A DNA stretch of 64,000 bases from assembly GCA_949752745.1 (NCBI GenBank), contig OX457031.1, positions 18,653,424-18,717,423 of the forward strand, in the 5' to 3' direction. Below, piece by piece: positions 24,600 through 37,021 of the stretch. This DNA is from Protula sp. h YS-2021. Taxonomy: Eukaryota > Annelida > Polychaeta > Sabellida > Serpulidae. The notes below the pieces were generated by a model. The model did not search any database and was not told the DNA's origin. It saw only the letters and a program-made list of their open reading frames with translations. Made by a program: the position numbers and the translations under genes. Numbering within the stretch: position 1 is the first letter of the stretch; the number at the start of each line of letters is the position of its first letter.

Positions 24600-26017
24600 C
24601 AGAAGGGCGGTGCTAGATTCTGCTTTGAAGGATTTACTCACAATCGGAAAAACCAAAAAAAAGCGACCACCATCAGATGGGAATGTCGCACAGAAAAAAA
24701 CTTTCTTACCTAGCAATGACAGAAGTGAAAAAGACAACGCCCCACACCCACGATCCTGTCAACATAAAACCCTGAGATTCCGGCAGGGCTTGGGAGAAAG
24801 GTTAAAGTCCAGCCGCGAGAAGACGGCAACCATCCTAAGTCAGGCGCTATTGGCCGCCGATCCCGATGTTCGCGCCGATCTACCCCGTACCAGTAGCATG
24901 CGGACGTTTGACGGATGATTCGGACGTACAAGCGAGTAGCTCTACCCAAAGAATCAGCGGCTGCTGGACAGATCCCTCTACCGGATGACTACAAGCACAC
25001 GCGAGGCGCCAATCCGGGACCCATTTATGACAATGAGGCAGCAACCAATCGCCGCATACGTGTGTTTGCCACCGATCAAGGTTTACGTCATTTATGCCGC
25101 AGCCAAAAGTGGTTATGAATATAACTTTTAAAATTTGCCCGAGACTGTTCCATCAGCTATACATTATACGAGTTCCGCTTGACGATGCTGCTGTTACTGC
25201 TGATTACGCCTTTTTACCTGGTAAAACAGCAGCCATATATGACGAGTTTCTAATAGCCGTTATCGAGGAGTGTACCCATCGGGGTTAGGATCCAAACCCT
25301 GTGAGCATCTTGGTTAACTTTGAGATTGCCGTGACCAATGCCGTACGCTGCACGCTTGGTAACCACATACCCATTAAGCGCTGCTTTTACCTCTCCAAGC
25401 AGGCTATATGGCGCAAAATCCACGAACTTGAACTGACAACTTTGTACAACCAGAAAGGTGAATTTCACCTATTCGGATGAGTGCACTGGCTTTCCTACCA
25501 GTGTAAGACGTGGCAGACGCCATGATGTATCTAAAGGAACATTGCCCCCCCCCGAGGCCGAAGACCTGTTTTCTTACTTCGACACCAAATATGTTTCCGA
25601 AAGCTTCAGATGCGTCCAAGCCCAAGCGGCAAATATAGACACTGCACCACTACCCATGCGAATGCGCCGTATCCCACCGCGCTATCCACCAGAGGTTTGG
25701 AACCAGCACACCGAAATTGTGCAAGATGAGGCCCGAACGAACAATTGGTGTGAGACCTGGAGCAATTCCTTCAGGCAGATAGTTGGCCATGACCACCCGT
25801 CACTCTGATATGCCATAGAGTGTCTTCGGCAAGACGCTGCCATCGCCAGTACCCACCTTGAGCAGTCAGCCCGAGGACAACCGCCAGTGAAAAGCCGACA
25901 AGACCAGTACACGACTCTGCAAAGTCGCCTGAGGACCCTATGCATCGCCCGATCTAACGGCGAGAAGTCGCCCGTCGATACCATACAAGGACTGGAGCAC
26001 AAGGTGCGATTCCAGTG
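24600..26017 (+). pseudogene. FLYWCH/MULE-type transposase, broken
   Basis: Frames shift and stops occur, but blocks run in the order of MULE transposases: a basic N-terminal part (REKTATILSQAL, LPRTSSM at about 24820-24900), RTYKRVALPKE, DDYKHTRG and RRIRVFATDQGLRHL (24915-25100), then TFKICPRLFHQLY (about 25122-25162) and FEIAVTNAVRCTLG (25319-25360). After these come HWLSYQC-like text (about 25485), a segment ending PPEVWN, and RTNNWCETW with FRQIVGHDHPSL (to about 25806), then a basic tail. The position where the family has DG before TF reads NI, and the usual D before FE reads N; the third, E, is kept in CETW. An upstream FLYWCH zinc finger (about 24300-24440) is only faintly suggested. 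Confidence 0.85.
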
Positions 26018-26202
26018 AACTTTGAATTTTTACGTGAATTATGAACTGTGGTTTAATTCCAGTGAATTATGAACTATGAACTTATGTGTGATTCATAGCT
26101 TTAAAACAATCGATCTTTTCAGAGAATTAAAAAAATTGAAACAGGAAAGGCACTTTATTTACTCTCGTTTAAATCAAACATACATTGAGAAATAAATGCG
26201 AA

Positions 26203-26304
26203 AGGGGCGCTTTGGTCCGGGGGCGCTTTAGTCCGGGGTGCGCTTTAGTCCTACTTTGCAAAACTTGGGGGGCTTTCGTCCGGGGGCCCTTTTGGTCGTC
26301 TCCC
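26203..26304 (-). repeat. Right terminal inverted repeat of the MULE
   Basis: Inverse of 24126-24242. Contains ggggcgctttggtcc, gcgctttagtccgg and ggtgcgctttagtcc. Confidence 0.9.
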
Positions 26305-26313
26305 ATAGTGAAT
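26305..26313. repeat. Right target-site duplication of the MULE
   Basis: atagtgaat, identical to 24117-24125. Confidence 0.85.
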
Positions 26314-28645
26314 ATATGCACCCATAATTCTAGGTGTTTATCATATATTTTGAGCTCTGCCCAACAGGAGTAAACAGAAGGTAAACTGAAAAAAATGTTA
26401 AAAAATGTCCAACTTTCGGGACGGCATTCTACTCAGAATTTTCTGGATTAGCATTTTCCATATAAAACCAACAATAAGCATGCCAATATCACAGACTACA
26501 GAGCAATCCAAGTTAATATCAATACACCGGCTACTATATCGGTTAACTGTTCGTTATGAAGAGATATAATTAGGTTCCATCTATGTGTGTTATCTGTTAT
26601 TTAGAATACATTTAAAGGTCGGGTTTAACAGAATTGTTGGTGCATTCTAATAAAACCAAAGACACTGACCACCCAATAAAAATGTCTGTACGTGAAAACA
26701 CTCCTAGTTATTCAACCCAAAAAAAGGTGGATGTTTGTTCCATGTTACGGATTGCTTGTTTTCTAAATCTCTATGTCGAAAATTTCATAGCAGATGTTCC
26801 AATGACGTATGTCATAAACACCACGTGACTAAATAATCGCTTAATGATCTGATAAAAAATTGATGTTTCCATCAAACAGCTTAAATATTCTGTAAATGTT
26901 CACAACAAATATCATACTTTCTGCGTGTCATTTCCATGCTGTAGAATAAAAACAACTTTTCTGAGACACCACGAGGCTGAAAGTTCCAATCAACTAGCTC
27001 GATCGTATTTAAAAGCTTTAGGAAATGTGAAAAAAAGGCCTTTTTCTGATCTCAGTCTTTCCCACCGTCATATCGTTGTTTCAAAACAAACGCGCCTTTC
27101 TCCGACGTTGTTTTGTTTTATTCAAAGTTATGTGAACTTGAATCAATTCAAACTTGTTAGAAGTTAAACATGCGTTGCAAATACCACAATTATTCAGTTG
27201 GTATTCCAATGTTTATTATCAGAAAAACAATCTTTTAAGTGCTTTATTACATGCCTAAAAGACAGTACCAGTATTATACAGGATTATAAACGCCAAGACA
27301 AAAACAATCCGTTTTGCCCTACGCCCCTCGTGCGAACTTCCCATGTTCGATATCAGTGCGGATGAATGTATGTTTAGTGGGGGTGGAATGACGTAGAATG
27401 GGGCAGAACTAATAGAGTCTAAGAAAATAAATTAGCTTAAATGTTTTGCCTCTCCTTGTCTTTATTCCTCCGTTATCTATGAACACCTCTTTTGACCTCT
27501 GCAAACCTGAAGTCATTCGGACAACGCCCTCTTAAATTTCCAGTTGCAGAGGGTGGTAAAAACACGGTTACCAGCCAACCCCCTACCCCCTAACCTCCAT
27601 GCCATCTAGCATTGTTAAATAATTTGTACTCTCAGGTTTTTTTAGCAGAGTAAATATTATGCTTATATGTTTGCAGTTCTTTTTCTTATCAAGCGAGAAG
27701 TTCTGAATTAGTCTTCATCAAAGTACATTACGTACGCAAGCACGGGGTAGGAGGTTGGGGTGGGGCGAGAGGGGTTGCCGTACATCAACGTTAGATCGAA
27801 TAGGTGGCGCGTCAAAATTTTGCATTTTTTTTTTGGGGGGGGGGGGGGGTGGGGGTTGAAAAAGTGTGTACTTTTTGAGAAACTTGGTGTACGAATGGCC
27901 ACTCAGAAACCTTGAAAACATTGCACCCCCCTCTTCCCCCGCTCCCATGGCTATGAAGACAAGAATATTTGTGCTTCTATAAATGGGCATCAGAGGAAAA
28001 GTTTTGTTTAATTCGGATGACTAGACATCACGTGGGTTGCTATTGCCACCATTTTGTATAGGACCATTGTGCGAACCTAAAGCGATAATAAATGAACTTT
28101 CAGTGAAATATGTGTATCTAGAGAAATATGGAAGCTTTAGGACTTTCGGCAACAAACTTAGACTGCATTTTATTCTGCGTATTTATTCTTTGAGAATGAT
28201 TGGAACTGTTTTAGGTTGTTTGATAACCATTTTAGTCTCGACTTTCTCGGAAACTAAATGATAAAATCTTCTCTATCGCTTTTTCCGGAATAAGAGTTCC
28301 CAAATGTTTACAAAATAACATGTCATGTATTCTTAAAGATTTTGTGAAAACATGTATTAATAACAAGCAACAGATGTTAGATTCTATGTCAGATGTTGTT
28401 TTCATATTTCTTTTGTACTTAAAAAACAACAACGAGCTCGTTTTAATCAGGCTTTTTTTCGTCGTGGATTAGCGCTACGCGGAGAAATATGGCGACCAAA
28501 GCACACAGCTATGGCCCAGAAACCTCGTGATTTTTGTCCCGAAACATAATTATTTATTTCCTTTAAGATACTTATTTTTAACTTCAAAGTTATGGTAGCA
28601 CAGAGTAAAATATAGATAAATGAGAAAACGCACGGCATTTGTCTA
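26314..28645. other. No recognised genes; G/T homopolymer run
   Basis: AT-rich sequence. A t/g homopolymer junction lies at about 27826-27850 and produces proline-rich chance frames on the - strand. No supported gene. Confidence 0.4.
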
Positions 28646-28676
<31 letters not shown>

Positions 28677-28684
28677 AAAAAAAA
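28646..28684. repeat. A-rich tract
   Basis: Poly-A broken by single C bases. Could be the tail of an old retrotransposed copy, but no source sequence is recognisable beside it. Confidence 0.6.
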
Positions 28685-29651
28685 CAGTGATTTACAGGTT
28701 TATTTTGTGGTGGTCAACTGTGGTTATCACTTTCTCGGACATTTGAGAACCATTTTTTGTGTCCGTTTTGATAAACATTCTCAAGCATTTTTGGTCGTTT
28801 GTGCATCTAATTTGCATATTTTATTTTTTTATGAGACGCCCAGAACAAAATACGACCTTAGTAAAACTGGAAATAGCATGCAACGCACATGTAAGAATTA
28901 ACTCAAAATAAGGAAATTAAAAAAAAATCGGTTGTCCATGCGTTGACTTGTTTTTGAAAGTGACTATTATTTGGGGTCTGATGACGACCTCCGTTGTAGC
29001 ACACAGCATTCTTTTTCACTTCATTTCTGAAAAGATAAGTTGCAAAATCATCGAAGTGGGGCTCAATGCAAATTTGCAAAATCGTCGAACTGATTGAGTA
29101 TTGAGTGAGACTATTGAGTGATGCAGAAAACCGAATGGGTATCTGACAAGAAATTCTTGGAATGTTGGGTAAAGGACAGAAATAATGCAATTGGGCCATT
29201 AGTGACATGTCCTACCTTTCATTTACTAAATGTATTACACAGTAGAAAGGAAATCCATTACTCTCGTGAGTTTCTAGATTATGGGTTCGCGAATCACATT
29301 AGCAAAGACAAGTCTTTCGACTAATGACCGCAGCAGCTTCTATATATAGACAGAAGACGACGGCTTTCCTTTATTAAAATTCGTTTTGGCGGGTCTTGAC
29401 TTTGAAAGCCCCTGGATACATACAGTAGATGTTTAGATGTAAACGATTTTTACTATTCCCACCCTGCCATTTCAGTGCAGTTGATCCAATGAGTTGCTTG
29501 GGGTGAGGAGATGGAGAGTGGATAAGTGACATTATCGCCCAGATATAAACAAAATCACAAAGGTGAAGAAATGTTTTTTTTGTTACATGACTTCGGTAAC
29601 TGCTGTAATCTAAATGGGCGATGCCTAAGTCAACATTTTTGTGTGTGTTGC
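28685..29651. other. No recognised feature
   Basis: Unique AT-rich sequence with short chance frames. Confidence 0.4.
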
Positions 29652-30679
29652 CCGGTGTAACAGTATATCTTGCCCCCTGTACAGCTTCCTCCCGCCCTAG
29701 AGGAAGACTAGGCTATCTCCCTCCTTCCCGCCCCCGCCCCGGGCAGGAAGCTGGACTAGTCTATGTTCCCCCACCTAGTATTTTTTGCCCCTTGTTCAGC
29801 TTTCCTCCCCCAACCCCGCCCTGGCTAGCTACTTCCCCCCCCCCCCGTATTTTGTTTCGTTTTTTTTCTTTCTGCCCCCTGTTCACCTCCGCCCTCCCCT
29901 GCCCCCATCCATTCTCGCTTTCCCCTATTTTTCTCCATTTATTTTTCTTTCTGCTGCTGAATACAGAGCGCAGTTGCAAAACGTCTTTATCCTCCTTGTA
30001 ATATCCGACTCTATGGTACTCAAAATTAGTAAGGTTAATCTGAATCTCATTTTTGACCCTTTGGGCTTAAACAATGTTACATAAGCAATACCTCGGTAAC
30101 CTTGACTTTCTCGGTCACGGTAAAGGTCAGAAACCGGGAGCTGACTATGATCTAGAAAACTATTGGGGATAGAGTGATTTTGGGTTCATTTTGAACCCGT
30201 TGGGCCAAAACGACGATAAAGAATGAATACTGCCTAACTTTGAGCTTCTTGGTCATAATTTTATACAAATATTTTCTTTAGTGGTTTCTGCAAGTTGCCC
30301 AATTCCCCCATCTAGCGGAATTCTGTCTAGTTTATGATAATCTTAACGATCAAAAGTATCCACCTGTCTCTCTAAAGATGCTAAAAAGAATTTAGAGAAA
30401 AACAAAGCTTTTCTGATCACAGATGCCTTTTTACATTTTTGTTTGAATTGTGTAGAATTTAGTCAATAAAGTACTTTAAGATAATTTTACACAGTTTAAT
30501 TGAATCCATTTATTCACATGAACAAGTATTATCAAAATCCATTTACACAAAAAAAGTTGGTGGGGAGGGGGGGGGGGAGAGAAATACTGGAAGGGGAAGA
30601 TAGCCTAGAACAGCTTCCTCCGGGGGAAGCTGTAGAGAGGGGGGTGTGGGGGAGGGGATAAGAAAGCCTGTTACACCGG
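29652..30679. mobile_element. Inverted-repeat element with C-rich and G-rich arms, about 1.03 kb
   Basis: Begins ccggtgtaacag and ends ctgttacaccgg (12-bp perfect inverted repeat). The left arm is C-rich and made of worn units containing tgccccctgtacagcttcct (about 29671, 29789, 29873). The right arm is the G-rich counterpart, with a local palindrome acagcttcc..ggaagctgt at about 30614-30637. The AT-rich middle has no recognisable coding sequence. No target-site duplication is clear. Open frames in the arms are composition artefacts. Confidence 0.6.
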
Positions 30680-30739
30680 TTCGTAAATGTCGATAAATGT
30701 TTGAGTTATTTGAGTTATCAAAGTCAAGTCATGTACCAC

Positions 30740-31340
30740 CCCAGCAAACATTAAGACGTCAGAATGACGTCGGGTTGACGTCGTGACCCGACGTTTCAGA
30801 CGTCGGACTGACGTGCCGGATTTGGTTGTATATGAAATGGAACCGACGTCGGGTTTTCAACGTCAGAATGACGTCGGGTTCCGACCTAAATCCGACGTCG
30901 GAATTAAGTCGGTTTTAGGTTGTATATGAAATTGGAACCGACGTCGGATTCCGACCTGAAACTGACTAGAGTTATATAATTAATAGATAATTAATTATTC
31001 AACTGCTGTTGTGAAATACATACGAAAGCATTTTCCATGTAATTTTTTACAATCTAGGAAGAAAAATACCGACGCGCCATCAAAATTCTAAAATTTTCAT
31101 GTAAAAATGACGGTTTTTCTTCCTCTTTTTCAAAATGACTTCCATTTCCGGTGAGCGATAATAATGTTCATCGCTTTTTGGTCGTTTTTGCAACGTCGGA
31201 ATGATGTCAGAAAACCGACGTCGCCTCAACGTCGGAATAAAGTCGGGTTTTAGGGTAATAGGTCAGAATATGGTTGTGAAGTCGTCGCGACCAAAATACA
31301 ACCTTTTTTCAACCAAAAAAGACGTCGGTTGTTTGCTGGG
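30740..31340 (+). mobile_element. Non-autonomous DNA element (MITE), family A copy 2
   Basis: Full copy of the element at 5849-6452, same strand and the same cccagcaaac/gtttgctggg ends. It sits 61 bases after the inverted-repeat element. Confidence 0.9.
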
Positions 31341-33094
31341 ACAGCAATGACGTATTTTGAGTCAGTATGAGGTTATTATTGACCAGATACGAAAATGTTT
31401 CATCCAAAGGTCAACATTTTCTTCCTGTCCAATAAAACTTTATGTTGACTCAAAATAAGTAAATATTTGCTTAAGGGGGCAGTCATTACCTGCACCTGAA
31501 GTTATTTTAGGCCAGGAACAAAATATCATTGTTTCCCATACGCAGGCCAGGTCAGAAAATTACAAATAAAAAAGAAGTGGCGGAGACAAGTCTAGTGAAT
31601 CGAGAGTAAAAGTAATCGACCGGTGGGCAGGGTGTACAACATTTGAACGTAAGAAAAATCACCAGTGAACCAGAAAGGCACTAAAAATGGCCTTGTAGAT
31701 TAATTAATTTTTCAAAACCGTGCAGTCGCATCTTGGGATCTCGCATTTTTATACAAAAAATGTTTTCTGCACTTTCAACAGCAATTTAACTTATAATGTT
31801 ATATAAGCCATTTATTATTGCGTTTTATAAAACCATTTAATTATATTTCACAAAAAAACAAATAAAATGAATTTTTGGACAATGCCAAGACGCTAAAAAA
31901 AATTAAAGTTTTTACCCATCGGTGTCTATTTTTTAAATATTTAAAAAAATATTTAAAATATAAGCAATAGTTTTAAATATTCAAAAAAAAAAAAAAGATC
32001 CAGCGGTCGATCATTTTTTTGGTAGGAATTGGAACTGGTAGGAAAAACAAAGATACAGCATTATTCTAAACCAATATCGTTCGTGCAAAACGATCCCCGT
32101 TACCCCTGTCATTTGCTGATGGGATCATCACAACAAGGCGGACTACTAAATGGGTGGCTTCACAGCTGCCAAAAAACCTTTAATAGGAAGACAGTATTAA
32201 TATAGTTACCCAGCCTCCAGGTCATTAGTTTGAATGCCTGAGCACGCGATGAAGTCTGAGACGGGACAATACAGGAGGGAAGAAAAACAGACTCTTTTCT
32301 TCATCTCGAGTGTATCGTTGGTTTAAACCAGATCGGTGTGGGGTTATTGGCAAATTTTTAGATGTCGTGTTTAAGTGGTCGGTATGTGCTACTCCCATAA
32401 TCTCAAGAAAGAAAATCCGAGCGGAAATTTTTTATAGCTCAAATGAGTAGCATGCCCTTGTGAATTTCTCTGAGAAAACAACGGACCACACACATCCAGT
32501 AAACATATCCGCGAAGCATCCCTGACTTGATTGCGACATCAGTCAAAGGTCAGCTGCTTGTACTTGGTTTCAGCGCTTTGTCCCTCACCATATTGTATGT
32601 TCAACATTTTAAAAACTTAACCTTCAGCTGCGAAAACAGTATTACTCTTCCAGTCTGTTTTTTTCTTCCTTTTTTTAAGTGTGCAAATTTCCAATTGATG
32701 TAACCTTCACAGATTCAGTTTACACGACAAACTCAGAACGTGTTAGCAGCAGCATTTTTCACAATTAGAGCGAATACAGGCAGGTAAGCAGATCCCATCC
32801 AACAAATTGAATTTGGAACCAAAGTTGATAAAAAACGGCGAAGCATAACCAGTAAAAATTACCACAGTCATTAAAACAGTGAAATACGAAACAAATTAAA
32901 TGTTCGGGAAACAATCCCTCAGATTCTTGTTTTAATATAATTACGCTTATTGCATGTTTTAAGTCATGAAGATATTTAAATGTTTGAGGATCATTTTATT
33001 GTTGCGCATATATTTATATCAAGTCTGTACTTTGAAATCACAGCCGTATGAGGACAGAATGAGGAGGTTCCGGGGGGGTTCACCCGGTATATCA
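31341..33094. other. No recognised feature
   Basis: AT-rich, with A-rich runs near 31860 and 31983. No gene supported. Confidence 0.4.
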
Positions 33095-33360
33095 CATGTG
33101 ATACCATGCGTGCCCGGGAAAAAAATACGCAGAGAAATGTGGCAATGTTGAGGTCAGACGCTGTCTGTGCGGGGTGTCAATTTTGTTTAAAAAAAATGAA
33201 GTATTTTTCGTTCAGTGCTCCGCGTCGAATCGTACTGCGCCTTCGGTTAAAAAACGGGCATTATTTCTCGCTTAGCACTCCTCGTTTAGGGGTCATTTTA
33301 AAAACTCATGGAGACACATGATAACTAGTTGGTGCATGAGTGCCCCCCCCCCCCCCACCT
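33095..33360 (-). repeat. Dispersed repeat family C, copy 3
   Basis: Reverse-strand copy of 7451-7715. It ends in a poly-C run at about 33343-33357 on the + strand; read on the - strand it gives accaactagttatcatgtg, tccatgagtttttaaaa and gagtgctaa, then a ctctgcgtattttttt counterpart. Confidence 0.55.
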
Positions 33361-33747
33361 GGGAGAGGTTCCTCGACATCCAAAACGACTTTACTTCCTT
33401 ACATGAATTAATTCATAACCTAATGCTCGAAAGTCGTAACTGTTTACCGGTCTTATTCCAGGTCTAAAACATTGATGTTATGCTGATGCGTCAGCAAACT
33501 GCAATAAGACTGAGAAAATACAGATGTACTGAAATAAAATCTAGATAGGGTTACACGAGCTGAGGCTATGTGCACACTAATTGTCATGCTTACTGCTGCG
33601 CGCAACAACCCGGCTTGTAATTTATCTGACAGAATTCCATCTGAGCTTTCGTATTGTTATCATGAAAAGGTCAGTCTAACCATTATATTATGTACTTATG
33701 GAACGTGAATATTGCTCTCTGAGGTTTGAATTTATACGTTTACCCAC
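33361..33747. other. No recognised feature
   Basis: Unique sequence with no supported gene. Confidence 0.4.
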
Positions 33748-33818
33748 ACATGAATGTGCAGCATTTATCCGAGCGGCATTTCGCCGAGTGATATTTAGTC
33801 GAAATTGCTATCTGCGAC
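33748..33818 (+). repeat. Dispersed catttagccgag-type repeat, copy 1
   Basis: Shares gaatgtgc, gcatttatccgagcggcatt and atatttagtcgaaattgcta with 44131-44258. Shorter than the second copy. Confidence 0.55.
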
Positions 33819-34335
33819 GTTTTTTCTCATCATTTTATATACACTGAATATGTTCTGCAGAAAACTTGTCTCGCGTATCTGGTATATCTGATCATCTCGG
33901 AGACCTTGTTTTTCTACGACTTCTTACTGAAACTACAGCAATTGCAATTCGACGAAAATGACAATTCAACAGCTTCTAAACACGATATTGCGCGATTTCT
34001 GGGTTAACTTCAAAGAAGACCAGTGAGGCACTTGTATCACCGCTTAATTTGTCAATGGAATACGAATTTATCCTTAGAATGTGAGATTCAGTTGCATGCG
34101 GTATACAAAGTTGATTGTAAGGACAATTAAATATTTCAATGGCAGCTACGATTGATCACCTAACTGTTTAACTGAGCAACGAACAATGGAAATAAAAAAA
34201 AGCTTTCTGGACTTTTAGCCCGAAATCAAACACAAATCTCGACCAACTGCTGCAGATCCCAATGTGAACTAATTGTCGCTCTGTTAAATGTCAGTTTCCC
34301 CTCAAACACATTTATTATCGGTGAAATGGACAGAA
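33819..34335. other. No recognised feature
   Basis: Unique AT-rich sequence before the second minisatellite. Confidence 0.4.
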
Positions 34336-34916
34336 GGGTCCATGATTACATAAGAGTCTATGCATACACAACGATCCATGGGTACCAAAGGGTCCATGCG
34401 TACACAGCGATCCATGGGTACAAAAGGGTCCATGCATACACAAGGGTCCATGCGTACACAAGGGTCCATGCGTACACAAGGGTCCATGCTACACAGGGGT
34501 CCATGCTACACAAGGGTCCATGCTACACAGGGGTCCATGCTACACAAGGATCCATGGTACACAAGGATCCATGCGTACACAAGGGTCCATGCTATATAAG
34601 GGTCCATGCTACACAAGGATTCATGCTACACAAGGGTCCATGCGTACACAAGGGCCCATGCTACACAAGGGTCCATGCGTACATAAGGGTCCATGCGTAC
34701 ACAAGGGCCCATGCTACACAGGGGTCCATGCTACACAAGGATCCATGCTACATAAGGGTCCATGCATACACAAGGATCCATGCGTACATAAGGATCCATG
34801 CTACACCAGGGTCCATGCGTACACAGGGGTCCATGCGTACACAAGGGCCCATGCTACACAGGGGTCCATGCTACACAAGGATCCATGCTACATAAGGGTC
34901 CATGCGTACACAAGGG
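34336..34916. repeat. 17/18-bp minisatellite
   Basis: Units are gggtccatgctacacaa (17) or gggtccatgcgtacacaa (18), about 33 copies, with variants gggcccatg and ggatccatg. A four-unit block starting agggcccatgctacacag occurs at about 34704 and 34847, so larger segments have duplicated. Mixed unit lengths move the frame, and all three + frames are open for long stretches because the unit lacks stops; I do not call a protein. Confidence 0.95.
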
Positions 34917-36744
34917 GTGGGGAGTAAGCCATTTAACCTGTACATGTTTGTTAATTATTGAGGATATTTACATTGTTTCGCGAGATATTGCCGTCCATTA
35001 CCGTACTGCTATTCAACATTTCTCAAAAGTGCTTGCCCACATTGTCAAAGGAACGATTCTGATGCCAGAAGGTAATGTGGTTTTCTATTATCAGATAAAC
35101 TCTTTATTTACCATGCTGCGACGTGGGAAGGACAGCATATGTATGTGAAAATCATTTCAAACATGACTGCGTCTTTGGAGCCTCATCCCACAGCCAGTCT
35201 GGTTATTCATTGCTTGTTATCCTTATTTACGCGCTAAACGATTGTATTACAAGTCCTAAGCAAGAAAGTAAGCCAGAGAAAAGTTGTTTTGGAGTGCCAC
35301 AATATCTAGTTAATTGTACGTCATTTTGGGAGTTATTAAATAGCCAAGAAGAACAGACAGCTTGTATATCCAGGCCTTGGAGGTTTTTCTTCAGATCACA
35401 GATGACCCTATCCGTTGGCTACAGGCAAATATCACACTTGCAACGAGTTACAGGAAGTGACGCTACAGTGTCGCATTGATGCACGAGAAACAAACAACGT
35501 ATCTTTTATCCCAGCGACCTTAGAAGTTTTGTTTTGTAGATGAGATCAAAATGAAAGTTACGGCAAGCTGGTCTAATGTAAGAAACACGTGTCTTCCAGC
35601 AATGACGTCACAAAGTATACCTGTGTCCAAAGTCAATTTAGAATCCTTAGTCAACAAGGCACTACTGCTATCTCTACTGACCAACAAAAGAAGGTATACA
35701 GTAATTTTGTCGATATCATAAAAAATAAGAACGTCTGGATTCTAAGATTTCGAACATAAGATTGTATTCCAATTTTGAGCCTTGAGCTCAATAAACACCT
35801 TTTCAGGCATTGCAAACATGGGTGTATGTCATTTTTGTACTGTGATCAAACTGGTCATGTCGCGTATTGTTCTATCACTACTGTGTTTTTTTTTTCACCG
35901 TAAAACTTAAAGTTCTTGAAGAACCGGAAAGGTCACTTATTGACAGTTGTTGCACCACGTAAAGTAAAAATAACAGAAAATGATGGTCAGCGGATCATTG
36001 GCATGCTGGAAGGGGTATGTGAACAGGATTGCTAACAGAGTTTTGCACTCGCGATTGCAATAGCGATATAAAGAAACAGGAAGTGCGATAGACCGGACTC
36101 GAAGTGACAGATCACGAGTAACTACGGCTGCACAAGATCCATTTACTCACTTGCGTAACGGCAACTGAAACGGTGGCGATCAACCCAGGCACAAACAATA
36201 ATCGGGCAGATCGACTGACGGTGGCGAGAAGACTAGCCGACTGATCAGAAAAACAGTTCCCTAGTTTGTAGCACTTGTAGCATGAGCCAGGAATCAACAG
36301 TGGGCAGGGCTGAGGGGGTCCTTTCGGACTAGCCCAAACAGAAGTGTGGGTTTATTTTGCTTCCTTGATTTCTATTCTTAATAATCTATTCTTACACGTC
36401 GGGTATTTGTGCATTCATCAGCAGGGCTTTCTGTCAGGTTACTCTGATATGGCGATATCAAGCGCACATTTTCAGCAGTGCGTATAGTGATTTTTTCGAT
36501 GCCGGAAGAGCGGGATCTACGACTGTGCGTACCTTCTCATCATATGCACTTAAAAAATACTGCTGTGTTCTTTTTATGCACACTGGAGCTCACGCAATAC
36601 ATATCGGATGCTGCTGTTTGTCAGTTTTGATCGAACAAAGTCATGACAAGAAAAGCGCAGGAGAGTATAGAAAGAGTGACAATTGACAAGAAACGGTAAC
36701 TCTGGCAATCAAACAGCATATTAAAATTGCTCGCGGTCTATCTT
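34917..36744. other. No gene assigned
   Basis: A 118-codon frame at 35123-35479 (+) shows no family motif. On the - strand 36297-36151 reads a 49-codon segment with a hydrophobic stretch (LLFVPGLIATVSVAVTQ) followed by gtgagt, which could be a first exon, but nothing else supports it. Confidence 0.35.
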
Positions 36745-36769
36745 GCTGTCTGTCTATCTATCTATCTGA

Positions 36770-36815
<46 letters not shown>

Positions 36816-36828
36816 CTCTATCTATCTG

Positions 36829-36863
<35 letters not shown>

Positions 36864-36958
36864 GTCTAACTATCTATCTATCTATCTAGCTAGCTATCTC
36901 TCTATCTACATTTCTATCTTGTACAATTGACTGTAGTTTCATTTACTCTAATGTAATG

Positions 36959-37021
<63 letters not shown>

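Larger units (their letters stand above)
24126..26304 (+). mobile_element. Complete but inactive Mutator-like element (MULE), 2179 bp
   Basis: Bounded by long terminal inverted repeats (24126-24242 and 26203-26304) and an exact 9-bp target-site duplication. Inside is a broken transposase on the + strand. The repeats contain the reiterated phrases ggactaaagcgc and ggaccaaagcgcc. It lies within or just after the 3' end of a LINE. The target duplication, inverted repeats and transposase type agree, so the class call is firm. Confidence 0.9.

Noticed and set aside
34326..34927. 189-, 135- and 79-codon frames in the 17/18-bp array
   Set aside because: All three + frames are open at once, which is a property of the repeat unit.
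36151..36297. First exon with signal anchor on the - strand
   Set aside because: Only a hydrophobic stretch and a donor site; no downstream exon or family match.
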